Notes under the pieces: generated by a model
Told to the model about the DNA's origin: nothing
Databases searched by the model: none
The model's input: only the letters and a program-made list of their open reading frames with translations
Assembly (NCBI RefSeq): GCF_001429165.1
Contig: NZ_LMIR01000002.1
Span: 771,883 to 835,882 of the forward strand
Length of the DNA: 64,000 nt
Origin: Agromyces sp. Root81
Lineage (GTDB): Bacteria > Actinomycetota > Actinomycetes > Actinomycetales > Microbacteriaceae
Direction: 5' to 3'
Position numbers and translations under genes: made by a program
Shown here: positions 1 through 9,537 of the stretch, in pieces
Layout: every line of letters starts with the position of its first letter
Position numbering within the stretch: the first letter of the stretch is position 1

Positions 1-265
1 AGTCGACGAGGTAGAAGCCGGCGAGCAGCTCCTTCGTCTCGGCGAAGGGCCCGTCGCTCGCGACCGTGCCGTCGTCGCCGTTCGTCACGCGCTTGGCGAG
101 CGAGATGTCGGCGAGCGCCTCGGCCGCGACGAGTTCGCCCTTGGACTCGAGTTCGTCGCTGATGCGTCCGTAGTACTCGTAGCCCTCGGCCTGCTCCTCA
201 GGCGTGAAGGCGCTCCACACGGCGCGCGACTCGGGGTTGCTGTAGATCTGGATCAGGTACTTCAT
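1..265 (-). CDS. YCII/DGPF-domain protein, 3'-truncated by window edge
   Basis: Reading leftwards from the ATG at 263-265, the product begins MKYLIQIYSNPESRAVW and continues through a DGPFAETKELLAGFYLVD stretch, the hallmark of YCII-related (DGPF) proteins often found next to ECF sigma factors. These are small ferredoxin-like-fold proteins of unclear biochemical role. A GGAGCGATTCCG ribosome-binding region precedes the ATG. Only the first 88 codons are in the window, so the C-terminus and any partner gene are not visible. It is divergent from the carboxylate-amine ligase gene. Confidence 0.8.
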   Translation of the reverse strand, partial: MKYLIQIYSNPESRAVWSAFTPEEQAEGYEYYGRISDELESKGELVAAEALADISLAKRVTNGDDGTVASDGPFAETKELLAGFYLVD

Positions 266-424
266 CGGAATCGCTCCTTCGATCTGGGGAGGCTGAACCG
301 CGCTCCCACCAGTATGTCGAGGCTGTGTGACGGATTTCGACGATTCGAGGTCACCCGCGTTCACGGGGCTTGACACCGGCACCGCGGGTGAGGAGAGTTC
401 GATCAGCGCTCGGGGGAGGCTCTG

Positions 425-1549
425 ATGGTTGCGGAACCGACGACGTTCGGAATCGAGGAGGAGTTCGTCTTCCTCGATCGGGAAACCCTACGACCAGCGG
501 ATGTCGCGGCGGGCGCGTTCGACACCCTCTCCGCGTTGCCGGCGTGGGCTCCGATCACGCACCGCGAGTTCCTCGCATCACAGGTCGAGCACGCCTCGAC
601 GGTGTTCACCTCGACCGACGCGGCGCTCGCCTCGCTCGTCGGATTCCGGCACGAGCTCGCCGAGGAGGCCGCACGGCTCGGGGTGACCGTCGCGAGTGTC
701 GGCGCTCCGCCCGACGCGCACGGGTTCCCGACGGTCACCGACCTGCCGCGGTACCTGCGCATCGTCGACGAGATGGGCGGGGTCATCGCCGACCACCAGA
801 TCCAGGGGCTCCACGTGCACGTCGGCGTGGTCGACCACGATGCCGGGGTGCGTGCGCTCAACGTCACGCGCAACTGGCTGCCCCTCTTCTCGGCGCTGAC
901 CGGCAACTCGCCGATCTGGCGCGGTCACGACACGGGATTCGAGAGCTGGCGCAACGTCTCCCAGCGGCGCTGGACGACGACCGGATGCCCGCCCGTGTTC
1001 CGCGACGGCGACGACTACGACCGCCGCCTCGAGCGACTCATCGGCATCGGCGGCATGCAGGACCAGGCGATCATCATGTGGAACGCGAGGCTCTCGTCGC
1101 ACCTTCCGACGATCGAGGTGCGGGTCGCCGACGCGCAGTTGGAGGCCTGGTCGGCGGTGCTGCTCGCCGCGCTCTTCCGCGCCCTCGTCGACTGCGTGCT
1201 CGACGACGAGCTCGGCAGGTCGGCGGCGGTGCAGCCCACCCCCGAAGCGGCGCCCGGGCCCGAACTCCTGAACGCGTCGCTCATGCATTCGGCGCACTCG
1301 GGCCTGCAGGGCGAGGTGCTCGACCCCGTGCTCATCGAGCTCCGGCCCGCCGAGGAGACGCTGGATCGCTGCATCCGCGTGCTGCAGCCGGCGCTCGAGG
1401 CCGCCGGCGACCTCGAGCTCGCACGCGAGGGCGTCGCACGGCTGCTGCGCAACGGCACCGGAGCTGCGCGTCAGCGCGCAGCATTTGCGGCGAACGGCAG
1501 GACCGGACTGCGCGAACTGTACGAGCCGACGTTCGCCGCTTCGCTCTAG
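425..1549 (+). CDS. Carboxylate-amine ligase, YbdK/GCS2 family
   Basis: A 374-residue protein whose N-terminus (FGIEEEFVFLD) carries the Glu-rich metal/ATP-binding signature of the glutamate-cysteine ligase type 2 superfamily. The central HVHVGV and the late RVADAQ segment fit the YbdK branch, which has weak gamma-glutamylcysteine ligase activity. Length is typical of the family. In actinobacteria these enzymes are cytosolic ATP-dependent carboxylate-amine ligases with usually unknown substrate, and true thiol synthesis is by mycothiol, so a glutathione role should not be assumed. The ATG at 425 follows GGGGGAGG with 5 nt spacing. Its stop codon overlaps that of the convergent small membrane protein through a shared CTAG. 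Confidence 0.85.
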   Translation: MVAEPTTFGIEEEFVFLDRETLRPADVAAGAFDTLSALPAWAPITHREFLASQVEHASTVFTSTDAALASLVGFRHELAEEAARLGVTVASVGAPPDAHGFPTVTDLPRYLRIVDEMGGVIADHQIQGLHVHVGVVDHDAGVRALNVTRNWLPLFSALTGNSPIWRGHDTGFESWRNVSQRRWTTTGCPPVFRDGDDYDRRLERLIGIGGMQDQAIIMWNARLSSHLPTIEVRVADAQLEAWSAVLLAALFRALVDCVLDDELGRSAAVQPTPEAAPGPELLNASLMHSAHSGLQGEVLDPVLIELRPAEETLDRCIRVLQPALEAAGDLELAREGVARLLRNGTGAARQRAAFAANGRTGLRELYEPTFAASL

Positions 1550-1866
1550 GCAGCTGGCGGGTCACCGGCAGGCGGGTCGCCGGCGGTCGGGTCACCGGCA
1601 GGCGGGTCGCCGGCGGGCGGGTCGCCTTCGGTCGAATCCTGCATCGTCGGCGCCGCGCCGTCGGTCGACGGCTTCTTCGCCGCCCCGAACGCGAGGGCGA
1701 ATATGACACCGATGCCGAGACCGATGCCGATGCCCGCCCCGAGGTTGCCGAGGGCGGTGCCGAACGACACACCGATGCCGACACCGAGTGCGAGTCCGAT
1801 CCCCCAGCCCTCGATCGAGCGTGGCGGCGGCTTCGAGCTCGGCGAGGTCTCCGGGGTCTCGGTCAT
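1546..1866 (-). CDS. Small glycine-rich membrane protein with GDPPA repeats
   Basis: A 106-residue hypothetical protein starting MTETPETSPSS. Residues about 23-66 form a hydrophobic, glycine-spaced segment (GIGLALGVGIGVSF, then GAGIGIGLGIGV), like a glycine-zipper transmembrane hairpin. The C-terminus is a low-complexity tail made of about five GDPPA/GDPTA repeats, matched at DNA level by tandem copies of a 15-bp unit at about 1551-1625. No function can be assigned. The start is taken at 1866, preceded by GGGGTGGGATGAACGC; an in-frame ATG at 1884 is an alternative. Its TAG stop lies within the CTAG that also ends the convergent ligase gene. Confidence 0.6.
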   Translation of the reverse strand: MTETPETSPSSKPPPRSIEGWGIGLALGVGIGVSFGTALGNLGAGIGIGLGIGVIFALAFGAAKKPSTDGAAPTMQDSTEGDPPAGDPPAGDPTAGDPPAGDPPAA

Positions 1867-1921
1867 GCGTTCATCCCACCCCATCGCGCGCGGCGGCGCC
1901 TCCGCCGCGCGACGGAGATCC

Positions 1922-2776
1922 TCAGCAGCCGGGGCCGGACGGGTTCGCGTTGCAGTCGCCGTCGGTGAGCACCGTGTCGAACTCGCCGACGAGCACCCGT
2001 TGCGGATCGCTCGCGACGGCGAGCGTGCCCGCGATCGAGCGCCACCCCGAGCCCGCGAACCGGTACTCGGCGCGCAGCACGACCTCGAGTGAGACCGTGT
2101 ACTCGCCGGACTCGGCGTACACGTGGCTGGTACCCGTCGCCGTGAACTCGCGCTGCCCGAGCGTCGCCCAGGTCGCGCCCGGTCTGCCGCTCTCGACGAC
2201 GCCGCCGTCGCTGTGCAGCCAGCGGTAGCCGACCGGCGTGAACCGCACATCGGCGGGTTGGCCGAGCAGCGTGCCCGACACCACCTGAGCGGATGCCTCG
2301 GCCACGAAGTTGGCCGGAAGGTCCTCGACCGCCCAGCCACCCGGCTCCATGTCGTTGCCCGGCTTCGCGGGGGTGAAGGATGCGATGTCGCGCAGGGTGA
2401 CGACGACCGCCGGGGCGGGTGCCGCAGGGTCTTCGGGCGTCGACGGCGTCACGCAGTGCACGGTGTTCACCGGGCTGCAGTACTCGCGAACGGGCGGCGC
2501 TGGGGCGTTGTGTTCGTCCTCATTCGTAGAATCCTCATCTCGCCGCGGGTCAGCGCTGTCGCTCGCCTCGCTCGGGGTCTGCTGAGGCTGTCCGGCAATC
2601 GCTTCGATCATGGCCGCTTCGGGTGTCAGGGTTCCCTCTACTGAGCCGCAGCCCAGGGCTACCATCGTCTCCGAACACGTTCCGCTCGCCGGTTCCTGGG
2701 CGACTGCGGCCTTCGAAGTCGGCAAGGTCATGACAGCGACGGCCACGGATATCAGCAGAAGTCTTCGCCAGACCAC
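1922..2776 (-). CDS. Secreted protein with a PKD-like C-terminal region
   Basis: 284 residues. The N-terminus (RRLLLISVAVAVMTL, then AVAQEPA) is a signal peptide with a probable cleavage after AVAQ. A disordered, acidic middle (about 60-110) precedes a beta-rich region where the SHVYAESGEYTVSLEV segment resembles the core of PKD domains (H-x-Y-x3-G-x-Y-x-V). Several cysteines near the ends could form disulfides outside the cell. The gene overlaps the upstream lipoprotein gene by 25 bp, so the two are probably co-translated and may act together at the envelope. No enzymatic motif was seen. Confidence 0.7.
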   Translation of the reverse strand: MVWRRLLLISVAVAVMTLPTSKAAVAQEPASGTCSETMVALGCGSVEGTLTPEAAMIEAIAGQPQQTPSEASDSADPRRDEDSTNEDEHNAPAPPVREYCSPVNTVHCVTPSTPEDPAAPAPAVVVTLRDIASFTPAKPGNDMEPGGWAVEDLPANFVAEASAQVVSGTLLGQPADVRFTPVGYRWLHSDGGVVESGRPGATWATLGQREFTATGTSHVYAESGEYTVSLEVVLRAEYRFAGSGWRSIAGTLAVASDPQRVLVGEFDTVLTDGDCNANPSGPGC

Positions 2777-3339
2777 TCTTCGACCCCGTCTACAAGCAAT
2801 GTGCGCACGTCATCGTCTGAGGAAACGAAGAACGCTTGAGATGGCACCCGAAGCGGGCGATCCGCCGGAGTCACATCGGAACCAGTGCCGTCGAAGATTC
2901 GGGTGCCGGAAACGTCGCGGCATAGGTAGATCGAAACCTCGGCACGACCATCGACAACGGCCAGATTAACGAGTGACGTCGTATCAACAACTGTGGTGCC
3001 GACCGACCGTAGCCCAAGATCTTCGAGGGCCGTGAACTCCTCCCGGAGCGTCGATGCGAAAGTCTCTGTTACGACAGGGTTGATCCGTTCAGGTTCGACA
3101 CCGCCCTCCTCGAATATCTCGCCGGAGATGACCCGGTAGAGCTCATACGCCTCAACGGCCGCCGCGAGCGCCTCCTCATCCGACGCGAAGATCGGCTCCG
3201 AGGCATCCGCTGTCGGGCTCGGCGACGGAGCCGGGGCACCGCCGGTGCACCCGCTCAGCAGCAGCGCGACGGCACCGACTGCGGCGAGCGCGGCGCCCGC
3301 ACTCCGGCGGGATCGCCGCGACGGTCGGGAGAGGGACAT
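2752..3339 (-). CDS. Putative lipoprotein
   Basis: 195 residues. A basic n-region (RPSRRSRRS), a hydrophobic h-region and the lipobox LLSGC at about residues 26-30 mark a prolipoprotein lipidated by Lgt/LspA and anchored on the outer face of the membrane. After a Pro/Ser/Ala linker comes a roughly 150-residue alpha/beta region with EALAAAVEAYELYRVI, resembling actinobacterial lipoproteins of unknown role. It is the first gene of a two-gene unit with the PKD-like secreted protein, whose start lies inside this reading frame. Function unknown. Confidence 0.75.
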   Translation of the reverse strand: MSLSRPSRRSRRSAGAALAAVGAVALLLSGCTGGAPAPSPSPTADASEPIFASDEEALAAAVEAYELYRVISGEIFEEGGVEPERINPVVTETFASTLREEFTALEDLGLRSVGTTVVDTTSLVNLAVVDGRAEVSIYLCRDVSGTRIFDGTGSDVTPADRPLRVPSQAFFVSSDDDVRTLLVDGVEEWSGEDFC

Positions 3340-3413
3340 GGCGAATACCCTAGGCGAGCGAGCAGCGGCCGATCGCGGTTATCCACAGCCTGGTGGCAGC
3401 CGTATCCCGACGC

Positions 3414-5096
3414 TCACGCCCGCGCGAGGATCCCCTCGACATCCGCCCCGCGCGGCAGCACGCCGTACTGCCGCCCGCCCTCATCGCCCAGCCGCGTGCG
3501 CACGAACGCATCCGCCACGCCGCCTGGCGAGTGCCGCAGCGTGAGCGAGCCCTGCAGCACGAGAGCGAGCCGCTCGGTCAGTTCCCGTGCGAGGGACGCG
3601 GCGCCCGCGGCATCCGTCGCCGACAGCTCGCGCACGAGCGACTGCGCGGAGTCCAGCGCGGCGTCGAACACGGGCGACTCCCCCGCCGCCGACCCGACCT
3701 CGTCGAAGAACGCCTCGAACGCCTCGGGCTCGCGCACGAGCACGCGCAGCACGTCGAGCGCGATGACGTTGCCCGAGCCCTCCCAGATCGCGAGCAGCGG
3801 CTGCTCCCGATAGCGCCGCGCGAGCGGGAACGACTCGGTGTACCCGTTGCCGCCGAGGCACTCGAGCGCCTCCGCCGCATGCCCGGCACCGCGCTTGCAC
3901 ACCCAGTACTTCGCGACGGCCGTCGCGAGGCGACGGAACGCCTGCTCCGCGTCAGTGGCATCGACGTCGTACGCCCGCGCGAGCCGCATCGCCGTAAGGG
4001 TCGCCGCCTCCGACTCGAGCGACAGGTCGGCGACCACCGCGGCCATCGCCGGCTGGTCGACGAGCAGCGCGCCGAACGCACGACGGTGCCGCACATGCCA
4101 CGCGGCCTCGGCCACGTCCTGCCGCATGCCCGCCGCCGACCCGATCACGCAGTCGAGTCGTGTGCGCGTCACCATCTGCACGATCGTCGCGACCCCGCGC
4201 CCCTCTTCGCCGATGAGCCAGCCCGAGGTGTCGTCGAGCTCGATCTCGCTCGACGCGTTCGACCGGTTCCCGAGCTTGTCCTTCAGCCGCTGGATGCGGA
4301 ACACGTTCCGCGATCCGTCGGGCAGCACCCGCGGCACGAAGAAGCAGCTGAGCCCGTGCCGCGCCTGCGCGAGCACCAGGAACGCGTCGCTCATCGGCGC
4401 GCTGCAGAACCACTTGTGCCCCGTCAGCCCGTACTCCGCGCCCCACGAACCCGAGCCGCCGCCCGACTCGGAACCACCGCGCCGCTCGGCCAGAGTCGTG
4501 TTGGCCCGCACGTCGGAGCCGCCCTGCTTCTCGGTCATCGCCATGCCCACGAGCGCCGACGACTTCGCCGCGCCGGCACCGCCGAGGGCAGGGTCGTACT
4601 CGCGGCTCAGGAGCCGCGGCATCCATTCGTCGCGCAGACCGGATGCCGCGAGCTCGAGCGTCGGCACTGCGGCGTGCGTCATCGACACCGGGCAGGCATG
4701 CCCGGGCTCGACCTGCGCGAAGAGGAGGAACGCCGCCGCCCGATCGACGTTCGCGCCGGGCCCGGGCCTCGCGGCGGCGCCCGTGTGCGCAGCGGCGGCG
4801 ACGGCCGCCCCGATGACCCGGTGATAGGCGTCGTCGTACTCGACCTCGTCGATGCGACGTCCCCAGCGGTCGAACGTGTGCAGCACGGGCGGGTGCGTGT
4901 TCGCCCGCTCGGCGTCGCGCTGGAACGCCGCGGATCCGACGAGCGCGCCGACGTCGGCGAGCGGCCCCCGAGCGGATGCCTCGGCGCCGCCGCGACCCCA
5001 CCGCGCGACGGCCTCGACGAGCGGCACGTTCGACGTGTACTCGTCGACGCCCTCGCGCGCCGGCACCTGGTTCTCGACCTCGTGCGTGCTGATCAT
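3414..5096 (-). CDS. Acyl-CoA dehydrogenase family protein, AidB-like
   Basis: About 560 residues. The GMAMTEKQGGSDVRANT segment is the conserved FAD/substrate loop of the AidB branch of acyl-CoA dehydrogenases. FCSAPMSDAFLVLAQ and CLGGNGYTESFPLARRYRE near the C-terminus are also typical, the latter holding the helical-domain signature. AidB proteins are large flavoproteins linked to the adaptive response to alkylation, with isovaleryl-CoA dehydrogenase-like activity. Two consecutive ATGs exist; the second (5096) is chosen because GGAGG lies 6 nt upstream, while the first (5099) would leave only 3 nt. The gene is monocistronic and divergent from the ABC exporter. Confidence 0.88.
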   Translation of the reverse strand: MISTHEVENQVPAREGVDEYTSNVPLVEAVARWGRGGAEASARGPLADVGALVGSAAFQRDAERANTHPPVLHTFDRWGRRIDEVEYDDAYHRVIGAAVAAAAHTGAAARPGPGANVDRAAAFLLFAQVEPGHACPVSMTHAAVPTLELAASGLRDEWMPRLLSREYDPALGGAGAAKSSALVGMAMTEKQGGSDVRANTTLAERRGGSESGGGSGSWGAEYGLTGHKWFCSAPMSDAFLVLAQARHGLSCFFVPRVLPDGSRNVFRIQRLKDKLGNRSNASSEIELDDTSGWLIGEEGRGVATIVQMVTRTRLDCVIGSAAGMRQDVAEAAWHVRHRRAFGALLVDQPAMAAVVADLSLESEAATLTAMRLARAYDVDATDAEQAFRRLATAVAKYWVCKRGAGHAAEALECLGGNGYTESFPLARRYREQPLLAIWEGSGNVIALDVLRVLVREPEAFEAFFDEVGSAAGESPVFDAALDSAQSLVRELSATDAAGAASLARELTERLALVLQGSLTLRHSPGGVADAFVRTRLGDEGGRQYGVLPRGADVEGILARA

Positions 5097-5099
5097 CAT

Positions 5100-5442
5100 C
5101 GACCTCCGCCGCCCATTCTCGCGGGTCGCCGGCGCAGTGTCCCTGCCCGGCCGTCGAGATCGCACTCCCGCAGCGAGCTGCTCAGCACTCGCGCAACGAA
5201 CGTGCGCCAATGTGCTGATCGCCGGAGATTTCGCTCTCGGTGAACGCGGGCGACGGATGGCCCCGTGTCGCTTGCGTCGCCCTGCCCGTCGTGTGAGGCT
5301 GAAACGCTGCAATGTCGTACGGGGGTGCGATGCTGCAGGTCGAGCGAGGGGTGTGGCTGCCCTGGCCGGTGCTGTGCGCGCACGAACGCGCCTCGGCAGG
5401 CGGTGTCCGCTCGATTCCCTGACTCCTCGCAATGGAGACGCC
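5100..5442. other. 343-bp divergent intergenic region
   Basis: No believable gene lies here; reading frames on both strands are rich in Arg/His and lack family motifs. It must hold the promoters for the AidB-like gene (leftward) and the ABC exporter operon (rightward). An inverted repeat GCGCA-N6-TGCGC at about 5195-5212 could be a regulator site, but no regulator gene adjoins it. GGAGA at 5434-5438 is the ribosome-binding site of the exporter. Confidence 0.4.
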
Positions 5443-7176
5443 ATGCTCGGAAAAATCCTTGTCCGTTACCTGAAACCCTACAAGTGGCTCCTGCTCGGAG
5501 TGCTGGTCTTCCAGTTCATCTCCGCGCTCGCCACCTTCTATCTGCCGCGCCTCAACGCCGACATCATCGACAACGGCGTCAGCAAGGGCGACACCGCCTA
5601 CATCTGGTCGACCGGCTCGTTGATGCTCCTGATCTCCCTCGGGCAGATCACCGCATCGATCATCGCCACGTACTTCGCAGCGCGCGCCGCGATGGCAGCC
5701 GGCCGCGACATCCGCGACCACGTCTTCGAGCGCGTCTCGGGCTTCTCGGAGCGCGAGGTGTCGAAGTTCGGCCCCGGCTCGCTCATCACCCGCAACACGA
5801 ACGACGTGCAGCAGGTGCAGATGCTCGCGATGATGGGCGCCACGATGCTCGTCACCGCACCGATCCTCGCGATCGGCGGCGTCATCTTCGCCCTCCAGCA
5901 GGATGTCGGCCTCAGCTGGATCATCGCGGTGGCGGTGCCCACGCTGCTGATCATCGCGGCGATCGTCATCAGCCGCATGGTGCCGCTGTTCCGCAGCTAC
6001 CAGCACAAGCTCGACAACGTGAACCGCATCATGCGCGAGCAGCTCACCGGCGTTCGCGTCGTGCGCGCGTTCGTGCGCGAGCCCATCGAGGAGGAGCGGT
6101 TCGCCGGCGCGAACACCGACATCATGATCGTCGGCCGCAAGGTCGGTTCGCTGTTCGTGCTGCTGTTCCCGCTCTTCATGCTCGTGCTCAACGTCACCGT
6201 GGTCGGCGTCGTGTGGTTCGGCGCGTTCGCGGTCGACGCCGGCGAGGTGCAGATCGGCACGCTGTTCGCCTTCATGCAGTACGTGATGCTCATCCTCACG
6301 GGTGTGCTCATGGCGAGCTTCATGACGATCATGATCCCGCGCGCCGCGGTCTCGGCCGAGCGCATCGGCGAAGTGCTCGACTCGACGTCGACGCTGGCCC
6401 GGCCCGAGAACCCGGTGACCAGCTTCCCCACGCCGGGCTCGGTCGAGTTCACGGATGCCGCGTTCACCTACCCCGGCGCCGAACACCCCGTGCTCTCGGG
6501 CATCACGTTCGGAGCCGCACCCGGTGAGACGGTCGCGATCGTCGGATCGACGGGCGCGGGCAAGACGACCCTCGTCTCGCTCATCCCGCGACTCTTCGAC
6601 GCCACGGGCGGCAGCGTGAAGGTCGGCGGCGTCGACGTGCGCGAGGCCGACCTCGACCACCTCTGGGCGTCGATCGGTCTCGTTCCCCAGCGACCGTTCC
6701 TGTTCACGGGCACGATCGCGTCGAACCTCCGGTACGGCCGTGAAGACGCAACCGACGAAGAACTCTGGCATGCGCTCGAGATCGCGCAGGGACGTGACTT
6801 CGTCGAGCAGATGGACGGACAGCTCGATGCCAGGATCTCCCAGGGCGGCACGAACGTCTCGGGCGGTCAGCGGCAGCGGCTCGCGATCGCCCGTGCGATC
6901 GTGCACCGGCCCGACATCCTCGTCTTCGACGACTCGTTCTCGGCGCTCGACCTCACGACCGACGCGAGACTCAGGCAGGCGCTCTGGCGCGAGTTGCCCG
7001 AGGTGACGAAGATCGTCGTCGCCCAGCGCGTCTCGACCATCACCGATGCCGACCGCATCGTCGTGCTCGACGACGGCGGCATGGTCGGCGTCGGCACGCA
7101 CGAACAAATGCTCGAGACCTCGCAGACCTACCGCGAGATCGTCGAATCCCAGCTCGGAGTGGAGGCCGCCCGATGA
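5443..7176 (+). CDS. ABC exporter half-transporter, degenerate-site subunit
   Basis: 577 residues: an N-terminal six-helix exporter domain (about 1-320), then a nucleotide-binding domain. Walker A GSTGAGKTT starts near residue 368, and the signature is VSGGQRQRLAIARA. Walker B ends in LVFDDSFSALD, with Asp497 where the catalytic Glu should be, and the switch His is Gln528 (VAQRVST). Loss of both marks the degenerate ATP site of heterodimeric type IV exporters such as TM287/288 and BmrCD. It overlaps the partner gene by 4 bp (ATGA) and so must form a heterodimer with it in the membrane. The substrate is unknown; drug or lipid export is the usual role. Start: ATG 5443 with GGAGA 4 nt upstream. 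Confidence 0.9.
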   Translation: MLGKILVRYLKPYKWLLLGVLVFQFISALATFYLPRLNADIIDNGVSKGDTAYIWSTGSLMLLISLGQITASIIATYFAARAAMAAGRDIRDHVFERVSGFSEREVSKFGPGSLITRNTNDVQQVQMLAMMGATMLVTAPILAIGGVIFALQQDVGLSWIIAVAVPTLLIIAAIVISRMVPLFRSYQHKLDNVNRIMREQLTGVRVVRAFVREPIEEERFAGANTDIMIVGRKVGSLFVLLFPLFMLVLNVTVVGVVWFGAFAVDAGEVQIGTLFAFMQYVMLILTGVLMASFMTIMIPRAAVSAERIGEVLDSTSTLARPENPVTSFPTPGSVEFTDAAFTYPGAEHPVLSGITFGAAPGETVAIVGSTGAGKTTLVSLIPRLFDATGGSVKVGGVDVREADLDHLWASIGLVPQRPFLFTGTIASNLRYGREDATDEELWHALEIAQGRDFVEQMDGQLDARISQGGTNVSGGQRQRLAIARAIVHRPDILVFDDSFSALDLTTDARLRQALWRELPEVTKIVVAQRVSTITDADRIVVLDDGGMVGVGTHEQMLETSQTYREIVESQLGVEAAR

Positions 7177-9290
7177 CCGCCCAGACCCCCCTCTCCGCAG
7201 AGGAGCAGCTCGAGCTCGAGCTCGGCGAGCAGGCGCGAATCAACGCCGACGACTGGAGCGGCGCCGTCGCTCCCGGCAAGGCGAAGAACTTCGGCCAGAG
7301 CTTCGGCCGCCTCATCGGGTTGCTGAAGCCGCATGCCTTCGCGTTCATCTTCGTGTCGATCCTCGGCGCCCTCGGCGTCGTGCTCACGGTGCTGGCGCCG
7401 AAGGTGCTCGGCGAGGCGACGAACATCATCTTCGCCGGCGTCATCGGCCAGCAGCTGCCCGCGGGCACGACGACCGACCAGGCCGTCGAAGCGCTCAGGG
7501 CATCGGGTCAGGACGACCTCGCGAACGTCGTCGCGACCGCGGGCGTCGTGCCGGGCGAGGGCGTGGACTTCGTGCGCCTGAGCCAGGTCATCATCCTCGT
7601 GCTCGCGCTGTACATGGTCGCGTCCGTGCTCACCTGGCTGCAGGGCTACGTGATCAACGTCATCATGGTGAAGACCATGTGGCGCCTCCGCGAATCGGTC
7701 GAGGCGAAGATCAACCGCCTGCCGCTGAGCTACTTCGACAAGGTGCAGCGCGGCGAGCTGATCTCACGGGTCACCAACGACATCGACAACATCACGCAGG
7801 CGATGCAGCAATCCCTGTCGACCGTGGTCACCTCGGTGCTCACCGTCGTCGGCGTGCTCATCATGATGTTCACGATCTCGTGGCAGCTCGCCCTCGTGGC
7901 ACTCGTCTCGCTGCCGCTCATGGCGGTCATCTTCGGCGTCATCGGCCCGAAGTCGCAGAAGGCGTTCGGCATCCAGTGGCGCAAGGTCGGTCGACTGAAC
8001 GCCCGCGTCGAGGAGTCCTTCTCCGGCCACGCGCTCGTCAAGGTCTTCGGCCGCGAAGAGGACTCGCGTGCGAAGTTCAAGGCCGAGAACCAGGAGCTCT
8101 ACGAGGCATCCTTCAAGGCGCAGTTCCTGTCGGGCATCATCATGCCCGGCATGATGTTCATCGGAAACCTGACCTATGTCGGCATCGCGGTGCTCGGCGG
8201 GCTCATGGTCTCCACCGGGCAGCTGCGTCTCGGCGACGTGCAGGCGTTCATCCAGTACTCGCAGCAGTTCACTCAGCCCCTGTCGGAGCTGGGCGGCATG
8301 GCTGCGGTGGTGCAGTCGGGCACGGCCTCGGCCGAGCGTGTCTTCGAACTGCTCGACGCCGAAGAGCAGGAACCCGATGCAGCGGATGCCCCGGCGCCCG
8401 CCGACGGAGACGGCACGATCGTGTTCGACCACGTCGCGTTCTCGTACACGCCCGAACGCCCGCTCATCACCGACCTGTCGTTCCGGGTCGAACCCGGGCA
8501 GACGGTCGCGATCGTCGGTCCGACCGGTGCGGGCAAGACGACGCTCGTGAACCTCATCCTGCGGTTCTACGAGCTGGGCGGCGGCCGCATCCTCGTGAAC
8601 GGCCAGGACATCGCGGATCTCACGCGTCACGACGTGCGCGCGCGCACGGGCATGGTGCTCCAGGATCCGTGGCTGTTCGCCGGCTCGATCCGCGACAACA
8701 TCCGGTACGGGCGCCAGTCGGCGACCGACGAAGAGGTGTTGGCCGCGGCGCAGGCGACCTACGTCGATCGCTTCGTGCACTCGCTTCCCGACGGGTACGA
8801 CACCGTGCTCGACGAAGAAGCGTCGAACGTGTCGGCCGGTGAGAAGCAGCTCATCACGATCGCCCGTGCGTTCGTGGCGCAGCCGTCGGTGCTCATCCTC
8901 GATGAGGCGACGAGCTCGGTCGACACCCGCACCGAGCTGCTGCTGCAGCACGCCATGGCGGCGCTTCGCGAGGGGCGCACGTCGTTCGTGATCGCGCACC
9001 GCCTGTCGACCATCCGCGACGCCGACCTCATCCTCGTGATGGAGCACGGCGACATCGTCGAGAAGGGCAACCACGAGGAGCTCATCGCTGCGAAGGGTGC
9101 GTACTACCGCCTCTACAGCTCGCAGTTCGAGCAGGCGGCCACCGACATCGACGCGGAACTCGCTGCGATCGACGGCACGACCGTGACGTCCGACGACACG
9201 GCCGACGCCGACGAGGCCTCGGCACTCGTCGACGACTCGTCCATCGGTGATCCCGAGCCCGAAGCGGAGGCCGATCGCGCGAAGGCCTGA
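7173..9290 (+). CDS. ABC exporter half-transporter, catalytic-site subunit
   Basis: 705 residues. An acidic N-terminal extension of about 45 residues precedes the exporter membrane domain. The transmembrane region carries an inserted roughly 60-residue loop between helices 1 and 2 (about residues 90-135). The NBD has Walker A GPTGAGKTT near 449, Walker B LILDEATSS with catalytic Glu578 intact, and an intact switch His (IAHRLST). The signature motif is degenerate: VSAGEKQ in place of LSGGQ. This complements the first subunit, giving one active and one dead ATP site. About 60 acidic, Ala/Asp-rich residues extend past the NBD, longer than usual. The start is coupled to the upstream stop (ATGA). 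Confidence 0.9.
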   Translation: MTAQTPLSAEEQLELELGEQARINADDWSGAVAPGKAKNFGQSFGRLIGLLKPHAFAFIFVSILGALGVVLTVLAPKVLGEATNIIFAGVIGQQLPAGTTTDQAVEALRASGQDDLANVVATAGVVPGEGVDFVRLSQVIILVLALYMVASVLTWLQGYVINVIMVKTMWRLRESVEAKINRLPLSYFDKVQRGELISRVTNDIDNITQAMQQSLSTVVTSVLTVVGVLIMMFTISWQLALVALVSLPLMAVIFGVIGPKSQKAFGIQWRKVGRLNARVEESFSGHALVKVFGREEDSRAKFKAENQELYEASFKAQFLSGIIMPGMMFIGNLTYVGIAVLGGLMVSTGQLRLGDVQAFIQYSQQFTQPLSELGGMAAVVQSGTASAERVFELLDAEEQEPDAADAPAPADGDGTIVFDHVAFSYTPERPLITDLSFRVEPGQTVAIVGPTGAGKTTLVNLILRFYELGGGRILVNGQDIADLTRHDVRARTGMVLQDPWLFAGSIRDNIRYGRQSATDEEVLAAAQATYVDRFVHSLPDGYDTVLDEEASNVSAGEKQLITIARAFVAQPSVLILDEATSSVDTRTELLLQHAMAALREGRTSFVIAHRLSTIRDADLILVMEHGDIVEKGNHEELIAAKGAYYRLYSSQFEQAATDIDAELAAIDGTTVTSDDTADADEASALVDDSSIGDPEPEAEADRAKA

Positions 9291-9324
9291 GCCCCAGCGC
9301 CGGCCACCGCACCAGGTGACTGAA

Positions 9325-9362
9325 GTGCCCGTCGAGTCTCGCATCGCGAGTTCGGCGGGCAC
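9325..9362 (+). terminator. Hairpin terminator after the ABC exporter
   Basis: Two long arms, beginning GTGCCCGTCGAG and ending TTCGGCGGGCAC, pair around a short ATCG-type loop with few mismatches. There is no strong U-tract, as usual for actinobacterial intrinsic terminators. It lies 35 bp after the exporter stop codon and before the peptidase gene, so it separates the two transcription units. Confidence 0.6.
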
Positions 9363-9537
9363 TTCGCCGTTGATGGGACCGGCACCTCGCCGTCGAGAGA
9401 ATCGACGGCGCTCCCCTCTTGACGCTCGCCGAGGCGACGGGAAAGATGAGGAAGGTTCAAGCCCGGGCCATCCGCCCCGCTCGAACGATCGTGGACACAC
9501 CGTCACCGACGCGCCATCGCGCACAAGGGAGTACGCC

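Noticed and set aside
370-1968. A 532-codon plus-strand frame overlapping the YbdK-type ligase
   Set aside because: Arg-rich shadow; the ligase in the neighbouring frame has family motifs and a good ribosome-binding site.
9247-9537. N-terminal extension of the M14 peptidase
   Set aside because: The signal peptide begins at 9538, and the extension crosses a terminator hairpin.
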